Shown here piece by piece: positions 1 through 6,785 of a stretch of DNA of 10,289 nucleotides (the first letter of the stretch is position 1; every line of letters begins with the position of its first letter). The notes below the pieces were generated by a model. The model made no database searches. It saw only the letters and a list, made by a program, of their open reading frames with translations, and was not told the origin of the DNA. Origin of the DNA: an uncultured Desulfomonile sp. (lineage in GTDB: Bacteria; Desulfobacterota; Desulfomonilia; Desulfomonilales; Desulfomonilaceae); NCBI GenBank assembly GCA_937915285.1, contig CALDNG010000477.1, positions 1-10,289 of the forward strand. Direction: 5' to 3'. The position numbers and the translations under genes were made by a program.

Positions 1-148
1 CCACAAAGCTGTTCTCTATTCCCGCCAATCCCTTACCCGGAAGATCATAGTTGATGCCGGTTCGCGATTTTCAAAATAATTTGGTATACCCACCCCCAAC
101 CTTTTGCGGCGATAATTCATGGGCAAATTGACATAGGTAAAACCTCAT

Positions 149-415
149 TTGTCATCATACGAGATTTCAGAAAAACCCAGGGCTGATTCGCCCAGACAAC
201 ATCGCAGATGGTTGGTGATTTGGAACTTCCTGGTTGATCCCCGGGAAGCCAGGCATATCGCTTTGCATACTGGGTTGTCAGTGTCCATCACGCATAATCT
301 GGTTTCCGTTTATAACAGATTGGGACTAGAAGCCGTAGAATTGACAAAACTTTAAAAACGCAGGCGTTGCTGTATGGGCACAGCAGAGAAGGCGCTCATA
401 AATAGAGATCCACTG
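149..415 (+). pseudogene. Remnant of an IS630-like transposase, N-terminal HTH part
   Basis: An open stretch starts at a TTG codon (149) and reads 68 codons to a TAA at 353-355. Its residues RRWLVIWNFLVDPREARHIA, followed by HTGLSVSITHNLVSVYNRLG, have the pattern of the N-terminal helix-turn-helix of IS630/Tc1-type transposases (basic start, then IA..TGLS...V..L...YNRLG). The same frame continues after the TAA as KRRRCCMGTAEKALI, which resembles the next segment of such proteins (GRRR.YMT.EEEKAL). The TAA therefore looks like a nonsense mutation inside a once longer gene. No DDE catalytic domain is visible: the frame ends at a TAG near 475 and no homologous region follows. A complete member would be about 330-360 residues. 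I infer a dead insertion-sequence fragment. The family call rests on recalled pattern similarity, and the right boundary is approximate. Confidence 0.5.
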
Positions 416-607
416 GAGATTACGTCGATGCCTTTAACCGGTTTGTGCGTCTGCGGCAGCGCTCTCTTGTAGAAGATACACAAATCGCTGGGATCTCTCT
501 ATAGCTAAATGGCTGTTCACGGGATAGTGTTCCTGTCTAATCGAATTGCAATATGTCATCACCGGGACCGCAACCGGAGGCCATGCCAAACCACAACTTC
601 AAAACCA
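416..607. other. Gene-free stretch left of the lipoprotein gene
   Basis: No convincing coding region, RNA gene or terminator was seen. All frames are interrupted by stops. It may hold further decayed mobile-element DNA continuous with the transposase remnant on its left, but no clear inverted-repeat ends could be recognised. The lipoprotein gene on the minus strand ends at 608, and no strong GC-rich hairpin with a T-run was found beyond its stop. Confidence 0.4.
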
Positions 608-1462
608 TTATTTTATACCCAGGTCAGCTGCGGTTTTACCACATGCCTCGAGAACGATATTTTTAAATTTGATAAGTTTGTATGTTGAATCATCTGATGG
701 TTTATCCCAAATTTCAACTCCAGCTCTCACCCATTCTTCTGCTGCACGAATTGCCCTGTCTGGGGCCCCCTTCATTCTAGGCGCATATTTTTCCTTGATT
801 TGCTGTAAGGATTGGGAACGCTCTTTTCCTTTAAGCTGCCTGATAACTTCTTCACTAGCTTTCATGAAAAAAATAACCTCATCACACGGGTTAGATTGGG
901 AGTGAGGTTTTATGCTTTGCATTTCGGTTTCAGCTCTTGAGGCTTCTGTTGTCTTTGGAGGAGAAGAAATATCGGATAGACGTGTCTGCAATTTGTCCGC
1001 TTTCTCTGATAGTTGGGCGATCTCTTGCTTTAGAGTAACTATATGGTCATTAGCTTCCTTTAGTTTTCCTCTGATTTCCCTGTTTTCGCTCGACATGGCA
1101 TCCTTGGTTTTATTGAGGTTCTCCAAGTCTTGACGCAACAGGACATTCTTTTCAGATACAGATTTCAAGTTAGATTCCGCTGCTTTTTTATCTGCCTCGC
1201 ACCTGGCGATTTGGTCATTCAACATCTTTATTTCATTTGTTTGATTGTCGATTATTTGCTTTGCCTTATCCAAATCATCCTTGTAGTTTGCGCATCCAGT
1301 GAAGGTCAACAACAATAAACCTAGCGCCACGGAGCAGCGAAAGATTCCAGAGAGGTTGAAGGACTTGAACCAGAAAGGCAGGATTTCCGTTTTGACCATC
1401 TTCGATTTTGCAGCGCCAAGTTTTTCCTGTAATTTTACTAAGTCTGAAAGTAAGTCACACAT
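608..1462 (-). CDS. Coiled-coil lipoprotein of unknown function
   Basis: A 284-residue protein of no recognised family. Residues 36-56 form a hydrophobic signal segment ending in a lipobox-like LTFTGC, so Cys57 is the likely lipidation site. Phe at position -3 makes the lipobox slightly atypical. Residues about 58-165 are highly charged and rich in K/E/N/Q with heptad-like L/I spacing, which indicates a long coiled coil. A low-complexity Ser/Pro/Thr linker (166-192) follows, then a compact helical C-terminal region (193-284) with Cys193 and Cys274. The protein is probably exported, anchored in a membrane and extended into the periplasm. The start at 1462 has a perfect GGAGGT 8 bases upstream, but it gives an unusually long region of about 40 residues before the hydrophobic core. 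The alternative Met22 (codon at 1397-1399) would give an ordinary signal peptide but has no ribosome binding site. The gene stands alone, divergent from the efflux operon. Its function is unknown. Confidence 0.8.
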   Translation of the reverse strand: MCDLLSDLVKLQEKLGAAKSKMVKTEILPFWFKSFNLSGIFRCSVALGLLLLTFTGCANYKDDLDKAKQIIDNQTNEIKMLNDQIARCEADKKAAESNLKSVSEKNVLLRQDLENLNKTKDAMSSENREIRGKLKEANDHIVTLKQEIAQLSEKADKLQTRLSDISSPPKTTEASRAETEMQSIKPHSQSNPCDEVIFFMKASEEVIRQLKGKERSQSLQQIKEKYAPRMKGAPDRAIRAAEEWVRAGVEIWDKPSDDSTYKLIKFKNIVLEACGKTAADLGIK

Positions 1463-1470
1463 CTGAATAC

Positions 1471-1482
1471 ACCTCCGGAGGT
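1471..1482 (-). promoter_or_regulatory. Ribosome binding site within a 12-bp palindrome
   Basis: The sequence ACCTCCGGAGGT is a perfect palindrome, so both strands carry GGAGGT. On the minus strand it lies 8 bases before the ATG at 1462 and decides that start. On the plus strand no start codon follows at a useful distance. In the transcript the site could pair with itself or with another copy, so it may affect initiation. It could also be chance. Confidence 0.7.
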
Positions 1483-1544
1483 CCTGTTCTCAAATCTTGT
1501 TGATATGTCAAGTTGTCGGAACAAATTCACCTTAATATTGGCGC

Positions 1545-1573
1545 CTTATGCACAATAATATTATTCTAGACAA
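1545..1573 (-). promoter_or_regulatory. Possible sigma-70 type promoter for the lipoprotein gene
   Basis: On the minus strand TTGTCT (1573-1568) and CATAAG (1550-1545) are separated by 17 bases, each matching 4 of 6 consensus positions. They lie about 85-110 bases upstream of the lipoprotein start. The spacer contains the AT-only palindrome AATAATATTATT (1554-1565). The match is modest and the surrounding DNA is AT-rich, so a chance occurrence is quite possible. Confidence 0.25.
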
Positions 1574-1687
1574 ACACGGTTTAAAGTGCGATCTTTTTTT
1601 CAAGAACTCAGCTTTTCTGAAGAAATGAATTAGGTTTCAATTACTTCAGGTTGACTTATCAAACTTTTTAAAGGTCTTCCATGGCTC

Positions 1688-1704
1688 GTCGGAGTACTTC
1701 CGAC
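1688..1704. promoter_or_regulatory. Inverted repeat GTCGGA-N5-TCCGAC, candidate operator
   Basis: The arms GTCGGA and TCCGAC pair perfectly around the 5-base centre GTACT. They lie about 130 bases before the adaptor start and about 25 bases before a possible -35 element. RND efflux operons are often controlled by TetR-, MarR- or MerR-type proteins bound to such dyads, and a position upstream of the promoter would suit an activator. No regulator gene is present in the window, so the role is inferred from position alone. It could also form a small hairpin in a longer transcript. Confidence 0.35.
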
Positions 1705-1729
1705 ATGCTGTGGAACAGTTCAACATAAA

Positions 1730-1759
1730 TTGCCATCTTAACTTTTTTATCAGTATCTT
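1730..1759 (+). promoter_or_regulatory. Possible promoter of the efflux operon
   Basis: TTGCCA (1730-1735, 5 of 6 consensus positions) and TATCTT (1754-1759, 4 of 6) are separated by 18 bases. The pair lies about 75 bases before the adaptor start at 1833, leaving an untranslated leader of ordinary length. The fit is weak-to-moderate. Another -35-like TTGACT at 1651-1656 has no good partner downstream. Confidence 0.25.
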
Positions 1760-1832
1760 CTCATACTTAGCTCCTTTTAGATGGGCTGTTTCTTACGTTT
1801 CTTTTTACTATTACGAATCAGGAGTCCAGACT

Positions 1833-2975
1833 ATGACTTTCACATGGAGTTTGAGGTTTCTGTTGGCTGTGTCTTTCACCTGTTTCCTTCTGTCAGGCTG
1901 TAGCGAAAAACGCAAGGTTCAAGAGATTCCTCCTGCAGAAGTGATAGTCGGTCATCCATTGAAAAAAGAGGTCGTTCAATATCTTGAATTTACAGGAACT
2001 ACCTCGGCTTTGGAATTTGTTGAGATTAGAGCGAGGGTTGAGGGCTGGCTCGAGAGCATCGCCTTTAGACCTGGATCTCAGGTTAGGAAAGGCGATTTGT
2101 TATTCGTGATAGATCCGCGGCCATTCAAGGCTCAGGTAGATCTTTACGAAGCTTCTCTCACGGGAAGACAGGCGGATTTTCAATTGAAGCTGGCCAACCT
2201 CAAAAGGGCTGAACAGCTACTGTCTACGGCTTCCATAAGCCAACTCCAATACGACGTTAATAAAGCTGAGCAATCCGTAGCCCAAGCACAAGTTGGTATA
2301 GCGAGGGCTGATTTAGAGAAGGCCAAACTGGATCTGGCCTATACAACATTGACTGCGCCCATTCAGGGTCGAATAAGCCGCAATTACGTAGATGTCGGGA
2401 ACCTGGTGGGAGCTGGAGAGAAAACCTTACTTACTGAAATAGTTAATGATAGCTCTATTTATGTATATTTTGATGTGAGTGAAAGAGATCTGTTAATGCT
2501 TCTTAGAAAATGGCCCAGGATAGGTGAGGGTGGAGAATCAGACAGGGAAAAACCATCGGCCTATCTTCAGCTAGCGGATGAGCCAGGGTTTCCACATGCT
2601 GGAATGATTGATTTTGTGGAATCGAGAGTTGATCCAAGCACAGGCACATTGAGGGTTCGAGCAATTTTCTCAAACGACAGTGGGTTGCTAGTTCCGGGGT
2701 TGTTTGGACGAATCCGTGTACCAATAGAAAAGAGGCCGGCGTTGCTGGTCCCGGAACTTGCAGTTGGCATCGGCCAGGCCGGAAAATACGTGCTTGTGGT
2801 AGACGAAGATAACGTTGTTGAACAAAGAATGGTCAGGACAGGTCAGCTAGACGGGAATCTACGAGTAATAGAAGAGGGCCTACACGGTGACGAACGGGTG
2901 GTGATTAACGCCATTCAGCGAGCGCGACCGGGAGCAAGGGTCAATCCTAAGGAATCAACTGTTTCTTCGGATTAA
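1833..2975 (+). CDS. RND efflux periplasmic adaptor (membrane fusion) lipoprotein, AcrA/MexA family
   Basis: A 380-residue periplasmic adaptor that links an inner-membrane RND pump to an outer-membrane channel. The start at 1833 is chosen because AGGAG lies 8 bases before it and a normal lipoprotein signal follows: a hydrophobic run, then LLSGC, with Cys23 as the lipidated residue. An earlier in-frame ATG at 1710 would add 41 residues that bury the signal. Domains in order are the first half of the lipoyl/biotinyl-like domain (about 60-98, with VEGWLESIAFRPGSQVRKGD), the alpha-helical hairpin (about 99-165), the second lipoyl half (170-193, TAPIQGRISR), the beta-barrel (about 205-300, with VDPSTGTLRVRA and LLVPGLFGRI), and the membrane-proximal domain (about 300-370). 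The length is typical of the family. It is followed after 51 bases by the pump gene, so the two almost certainly form one operon. The specific substrate cannot be told from the sequence. Confidence 0.95.
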   Translation: MTFTWSLRFLLAVSFTCFLLSGCSEKRKVQEIPPAEVIVGHPLKKEVVQYLEFTGTTSALEFVEIRARVEGWLESIAFRPGSQVRKGDLLFVIDPRPFKAQVDLYEASLTGRQADFQLKLANLKRAEQLLSTASISQLQYDVNKAEQSVAQAQVGIARADLEKAKLDLAYTTLTAPIQGRISRNYVDVGNLVGAGEKTLLTEIVNDSSIYVYFDVSERDLLMLLRKWPRIGEGGESDREKPSAYLQLADEPGFPHAGMIDFVESRVDPSTGTLRVRAIFSNDSGLLVPGLFGRIRVPIEKRPALLVPELAVGIGQAGKYVLVVDEDNVVEQRMVRTGQLDGNLRVIEEGLHGDERVVINAIQRARPGARVNPKESTVSSD

Positions 2976-3026
2976 AACGGCTCCGTGAAAACCTCCAGAA
3001 AATCTCAAAAATAGAGGAGTTTCAGT

Positions 3027-6000
3027 ATGCTGAGTCGCTTTTTCATTGAAAGGCCTATTCTGGCGTCCGTGTTATCTATTCTCATAGTGTTCGCCGGGGC
3101 TGTATCTATCTTTAGCCTTCCAATTGCGCAATACCCGGAGATTGTTCCACCAGTTGTTCAAGTAACCGCATATTATCCCGGCGCAGACCCAAGAGTCATA
3201 GCAGAAACCGTGGCGGCCCCAATAGAACAACAAGTTAATGGCGTTGAAAACATGCTCTATATGTCAAGTCAGAGCGCTGCCGATGGATCCTACACTCTGA
3301 ATGTCACTTTTGAGCTCGGAACCGACATCGACATGAATACGGTGCTCACTCAAAACCGTGTTTCTGCCGCCATGGCACAATTACCAGAGGATGTGCAGCG
3401 CCAGGGGGTAACCACCAAAAAGGTGTCTAGCGCCCTTGTGCTTGTAATGAGCGTTTTCTCACCGGACAATAGTTATGATGACTTGTTCCTGACCAACTAT
3501 GTGACGATAAACATGAAAGACACATTAAGTCGTGTGCCGGGTGTCGGAAACATCGTTCTATATCCCAACAAAGACTATTCAATGAGGTTGTGGCTTGATG
3601 CAGACAAGCTGCGTGCGAGAGACTTGTCTGTGGAAGATGTGGTGAATGCGCTCAAGGAACAAAACGTGCAAGTCGCTTCTGGGCAAATTGGTCAACCTCC
3701 GGTTCCAAAGGATCAAGTGTTCCAGTTAAATGTAAATACCTTGGGTAGGCTTGCTAATGTGGAACAATTTGATGACGTAATTCTCAAGACCGGAGATGGA
3801 ACAAAGGCAATCCGTTTTAAGGATGTGGGAAGGGTAGAACTGGGAGGTAAAGGATACGACTTCCTTTCACTGTTCAACGGTCGGCCCGCTGCTACGATGG
3901 TAATTTATCAAACTCCTGGTTCAAATGCCATAGAAGTAACCGAGCAGCTTCTAAAAACACTGGACCACTTAAAGAAGAATTTTCCCAAAGGGGTAGAATA
4001 CAGAATTATCTACAAGATATCTGATTTTGTTAACGCTTCCATCCACGAGGTTATGAAGACTCTGTTTGAGGCATTCGTACTGGTAGTGATCGTGGTATTT
4101 ATCTTTCTTCAAAGTTGGCGGGCCACTTTGATACCTATGATCACGATTCCTGTGTCTCTCATTGGAACATTCGCCGTCATGGCTCTAATGGGTTTTTCGA
4201 TAAACATGGTTACTCTGTTTGGATTGGTCTTGGCCATTGGACTTGTGGTAGATGATGCAATCGTAGTGGTGGAAAATGTAGAACGCAACATGGCCGAATT
4301 TGGTTTAACCCCGAAAGAGGCTGCCATCAAGTCAATGGAAGAGGTTAGTGGCGCTATTATAGGAATTACACTGGTTCTTATGGCGGTATTTGTTCCCCCT
4401 GCATTTCTGGGAGGAATCACAGGCCAATTATTCAGACAGTTCTCTCTCACGATTGCTATCACAATGTTTTTCAGCGCTATTAATGCGCTTACGTTGAGCC
4501 CCGCATTGTGTGCCCTGATTCTAAAACCTGGACACGAATCTCCGAATTTCTTCTTTAAAGCATTCAATAACGCTTTCAATCGAACAACATACTGGTATTC
4601 AAGCATAGTCTCTTTGGCTGTGAGACGTATCGCAATAATGATGGCGTTGTTCGTGGGGCTGCTTGTACTTACTGTAATTACTTATCAGAAGGTTCCTACC
4701 GGTTTTCTCCCACTGGAAGACGATGGTCTGATTCTGGTGAATATTCAAATGCCAGATGGCGCAACTCTGGAAAGAACTAATTCCACAGTGGAAATGGCGG
4801 GTAAGGCTATTGATGAAACTAAAGGCATATTGGCTTGGGGAGCATTGGTCGGTTATTCAATGATAGACGCAGCTCGTTCAAACCTTGCCACGATTTTCGT
4901 TCCTTTAAAACCTTGGGAGGAAAGGATCCCTCAAAAGCTGAGTCGAGATGTAATCATGAAGGAGCTTTCAAGCAAGTTTCAGACGATCTATGACGGGATG
5001 GTCTTTACCTATACGTTGCCACCTGTACTCGGTTTGGGTACTGGCGGTGGATTTGAAATGCAGCTTCTGGACAAAGGCGATCTCGGTTTTCAGTCCTTAG
5101 AAGAAACCGGAACTGAACTTTCGATGTTAGCGCGACAACAGCCGGACCTGAGATCAGTCATCGCAACTTTTCGCGCAACTTACCCAAATGTTTATATTGA
5201 TATCGATCGCACAAAGGCTCTAGGGCTTAAGGTCCCACTTCAAAGTGTCTTCAACACTCTGCAGACATACCTAGGATCGGCATATGTGAATGACTTCAAT
5301 AAATTCAGCAGGACATGGCAAGTCAGACTTCAAGGGGACAGTATGTTTCGTCGTAATCCTGAAGACATTTCTCAACTTTTTGTCAGAAATAAAGAAGGAA
5401 AGATGATCCCGCTGGGAACCCTGATAAACGCTAGATACGAAGTCGGACCTATGCGAGTTGACAGATACAATTTATATCCAACAGCAAAAATTCTAGGACA
5501 AAACGCTCCAGGATTTAGTTCTGGTCAGGCCCTACAAACAATGGAGTCATTAGCTGACCAGACTCTACCACCTGGAATGTCATTCGAATGGACTAACATG
5601 GCATACCAGGAAAAGAAAGCGGAGGGCAAAGCAGCCATAACCTTTTGTGCAGCCATTTTAGTTGTCATCCTTATCTTAGCAGGCCTTTACGAGAGCTGGA
5701 ATGATCCCATTTCAGTGGTCATGATTGTACCGCTGGCAGTCCTTGGCGCCGCGGCGGGTCTTCTAATCGGTGGAATGGATAATAACGTCTACACCCAAGT
5801 CGGATTGGTGCTCTTGGTAGGATTGTCAGCAAAAAATGCAATCTTGATCGTCGAGTTTGCGCGGGAGGCTCGATCTAAAGGAGTCGGTGCTTTAGAGGCA
5901 GCTGTTGAAGCATCTAAACTTCGATTTCGCCCCATTCTCATGACCTCACTTGCCTTCATTCTAGGGGTTCTACCTCTTGTGATGGCATCAGGAGCTGGAG

Positions 6001-6140
6001 CGGTAAGTCGTCAATCGGTAGGGACAGCCGTTTTTGCTGGAATGATCGGTGTCACAGTTTTGGGGGTCTTTTTCACCCCCGTATTGTATGTATTGGTTCA
6101 GAGGCGGGGCAAGAAAAAAGACACTGAGCTCAAGGCGTAA
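3027..6140 (+). CDS. RND multidrug efflux inner-membrane transporter, AcrB/MexB (HAE-1) family
   Basis: A 1037-residue proton-driven pump that, as a trimer, captures hydrophobic or amphiphilic compounds from the periplasm or inner membrane and exports them through the adaptor and an outer-membrane channel. The start has GAGGAG 7 bases upstream. The architecture is classical: TM1 (about 10-30), a large periplasmic loop (about 30-340), TM2-6 (about 342-500), TM7 (about 535-553), a second periplasmic loop (about 555-870), and a C-terminal membrane bundle. The proton-relay residues are present: Asp409-Asp410 in IGLVVDDAIVVVEN, Lys936 in LSAKNAILIVEFA, and an Arg near 966 in the LRFRPILMTS segment, equivalent to AcrB D407/D408, K940 and R971. 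The acid pair, the length and the conserved motifs indicate the drug-exporting HAE branch rather than the metal-exporting CusA type. No outer-membrane factor gene follows, so it probably uses a channel encoded elsewhere. Confidence 0.97.
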   Translation: MLSRFFIERPILASVLSILIVFAGAVSIFSLPIAQYPEIVPPVVQVTAYYPGADPRVIAETVAAPIEQQVNGVENMLYMSSQSAADGSYTLNVTFELGTDIDMNTVLTQNRVSAAMAQLPEDVQRQGVTTKKVSSALVLVMSVFSPDNSYDDLFLTNYVTINMKDTLSRVPGVGNIVLYPNKDYSMRLWLDADKLRARDLSVEDVVNALKEQNVQVASGQIGQPPVPKDQVFQLNVNTLGRLANVEQFDDVILKTGDGTKAIRFKDVGRVELGGKGYDFLSLFNGRPAATMVIYQTPGSNAIEVTEQLLKTLDHLKKNFPKGVEYRIIYKISDFVNASIHEVMKTLFEAFVLVVIVVFIFLQSWRATLIPMITIPVSLIGTFAVMALMGFSINMVTLFGLVLAIGLVVDDAIVVVENVERNMAEFGLTPKEAAIKSMEEVSGAIIGITLVLMAVFVPPAFLGGITGQLFRQFSLTIAITMFFSAINALTLSPALCALILKPGHESPNFFFKAFNNAFNRTTYWYSSIVSLAVRRIAIMMALFVGLLVLTVITYQKVPTGFLPLEDDGLILVNIQMPDGATLERTNSTVEMAGKAIDETKGILAWGALVGYSMIDAARSNLATIFVPLKPWEERIPQKLSRDVIMKELSSKFQTIYDGMVFTYTLPPVLGLGTGGGFEMQLLDKGDLGFQSLEETGTELSMLARQQPDLRSVIATFRATYPNVYIDIDRTKALGLKVPLQSVFNTLQTYLGSAYVNDFNKFSRTWQVRLQGDSMFRRNPEDISQLFVRNKEGKMIPLGTLINARYEVGPMRVDRYNLYPTAKILGQNAPGFSSGQALQTMESLADQTLPPGMSFEWTNMAYQEKKAEGKAAITFCAAILVVILILAGLYESWNDPISVVMIVPLAVLGAAAGLLIGGMDNNVYTQVGLVLLVGLSAKNAILIVEFAREARSKGVGALEAAVEASKLRFRPILMTSLAFILGVLPLVMASGAGAVSRQSVGTAVFAGMIGVTVLGVFFTPVLYVLVQRRGKKKDTELKA

Positions 6141-6360
6141 ACAATTGGTTTTGGCCGAAGTCCGCATTCGATCGGTCGATAAATAGCGACATAATCAGCG
6201 CCTTGCACGTTCGAACAAATATAAGCGTAGATAACGAAAACCAGAAACATATCCTGAGAAAAGGCGCTTTCACAAAATCAACATGTAGATGAACTCCATG
6301 ATCTATTCGTCCTGACTTTGACACTTTTCTGCGACTGATCCGTATAAGATGTTAGAATGT

Positions 6361-6549
6361 TTAGGGATGGGGTGAGTGGTCATAACATAGTGTCCCGTTA
6401 TGTTTTTTGTGCTTAAGAGGGTTCTTTAACCATTGTATCTCTTTGCCACGTTTGCACGCGCCATAGAAAAACCGAACGCTAAAATCTCTGTACAGATGGT
6501 TGAAAGCCATCGAAAGGCCGACAAGGTCAGTCAGAAAATTTTCAGGCAT
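6361..6549 (-). CDS. Doubtful 62-residue hypothetical ORF
   Basis: An ATG-started frame of 62 codons, beginning MPENFLTDLVGLSMAFNHLY and ending in a Lys/His-rich tail. It resembles no family I recognise. No Shine-Dalgarno sequence precedes the ATG, and an in-frame stop lies only five codons upstream, so it is not obviously the tail of a longer gene. The composition of the first 40 residues (mixed hydrophobic and aromatic, with RFFYGACKRGKEIQWL) is protein-like, which is the only reason to list it. It may be a fragment of a decayed gene or a chance open frame. A terminator-like element lies within its 3' portion. Confidence 0.15.
   Translation of the reverse strand: MPENFLTDLVGLSMAFNHLYRDFSVRFFYGACKRGKEIQWLKNPLKHKKHNGTLCYDHSPHP
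6381..6408 (+). terminator. Weak terminator-like hairpin with T-run
   Basis: CATAAC (6381-6386) can pair with GTTATG (6397-6402) around a 10-base loop, and six T residues follow (6403-6408). It lies 240 bases downstream of the pump gene on the same strand and could end the efflux transcript. The stem is short and has only two G-C pairs, so it would be weak. No better candidate exists closer to the stop at 6140. Confidence 0.25.
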
Positions 6550-6785
6550 GTGTCGGTCAGGCTGTTACCGAAATGGAGGTCTAGGAACTAAATAACTCTC
6601 CAAGAAGATCATCGTTGAGATGAAGATCCCGCGCACTACGGCGCTTCCTATCTTAGCTCCTGAGTAGATTTACGCAGACAGCTGGATCAACCTGGATTCT
6701 TAGGAAGTCGGGCAGCGCATCTGAGATAAGATCTTTGTATTTTCTGGTTCACTCCTGATTCGACCCGGAATCCTGAAGCGCCTTC

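Larger units (their letters stand above)
1463..1832. other. Divergent intergenic region between lipoprotein and efflux operon
   Basis: This 370-base AT-rich region separates the minus-strand lipoprotein gene from the plus-strand efflux operon. It therefore must hold control signals for both unless they are transcribed from further away. Visible elements are the palindromic ribosome binding site (1471-1482), the near-palindrome TTGATATGTCAA (1500-1511), the AT palindrome (1554-1565), an interrupted inverted repeat CTGAAG/CTTCAG (1617-1649) with inner AATT/AATT arms, and a compact inverted repeat (1688-1704). An ATG at 1710 opens the adaptor frame early. It encodes an implausible N-terminus and lies upstream of better start signals, so this stretch is taken as non-coding. 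Confidence 0.6.
6141..6785. other. 645-base gap between convergent operons, no recognisable gene
   Basis: The plus-strand efflux operon and the minus-strand pyk gene converge here. Open frames are short and lack ribosome binding sites. The longest credible one is the 62-codon minus-strand frame at 6361-6549, listed separately. Two loose inverted repeats occur: AGCGCCTT (6197-6204) with AAGGCGCT (6261-6268), and GAGATAAG (6723-6730) with CTTATCTC (6785-6792). Both have arms more than 50 bases apart and are within what chance would give. No outer-membrane channel gene or remnant was recognised in any frame. The gap is longer than a pair of terminators needs, so decayed coding DNA is possible but not shown. 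Confidence 0.5.

Noticed and set aside
420..500. A frame reading DYVDAFNRFVRLRQRSLVED, suggestive of a second mobile-element protein
   Set aside because: It is bounded by stops on both sides, and the likeness to DUF1670-type sequences is too weak to support a call.
1710..1832. N-terminal extension of the adaptor from the ATG at 1710
   Set aside because: It would put 41 residues, hydrophobic and aromatic-rich, before a complete lipoprotein signal. The ATG at 1833 has AGGAG at proper spacing, and a possible promoter lies downstream of 1710.
4109..4606. 165-codon open frame on the minus strand inside the pump gene
   Set aside because: It is antisense to highly conserved RND sequence (TM2-TM6 region), has no ribosome binding site and no recognisable protein features.
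6062..6080. Strong hairpin GGGGGT-N7-ACCCCC near the end of the pump gene
   Set aside because: It lies within codons for the conserved GVFFTP motif, 60 bases before the stop, and is not followed by a T-run. Best explained by protein coding.
6197..6268. 8-bp inverted repeat AGCGCCTT/AAGGCGCT with 56-base spacer
   Set aside because: Several 8-bp inverted pairs at this distance are expected by chance in 10 kb. There is no T-run or flanking duplication.
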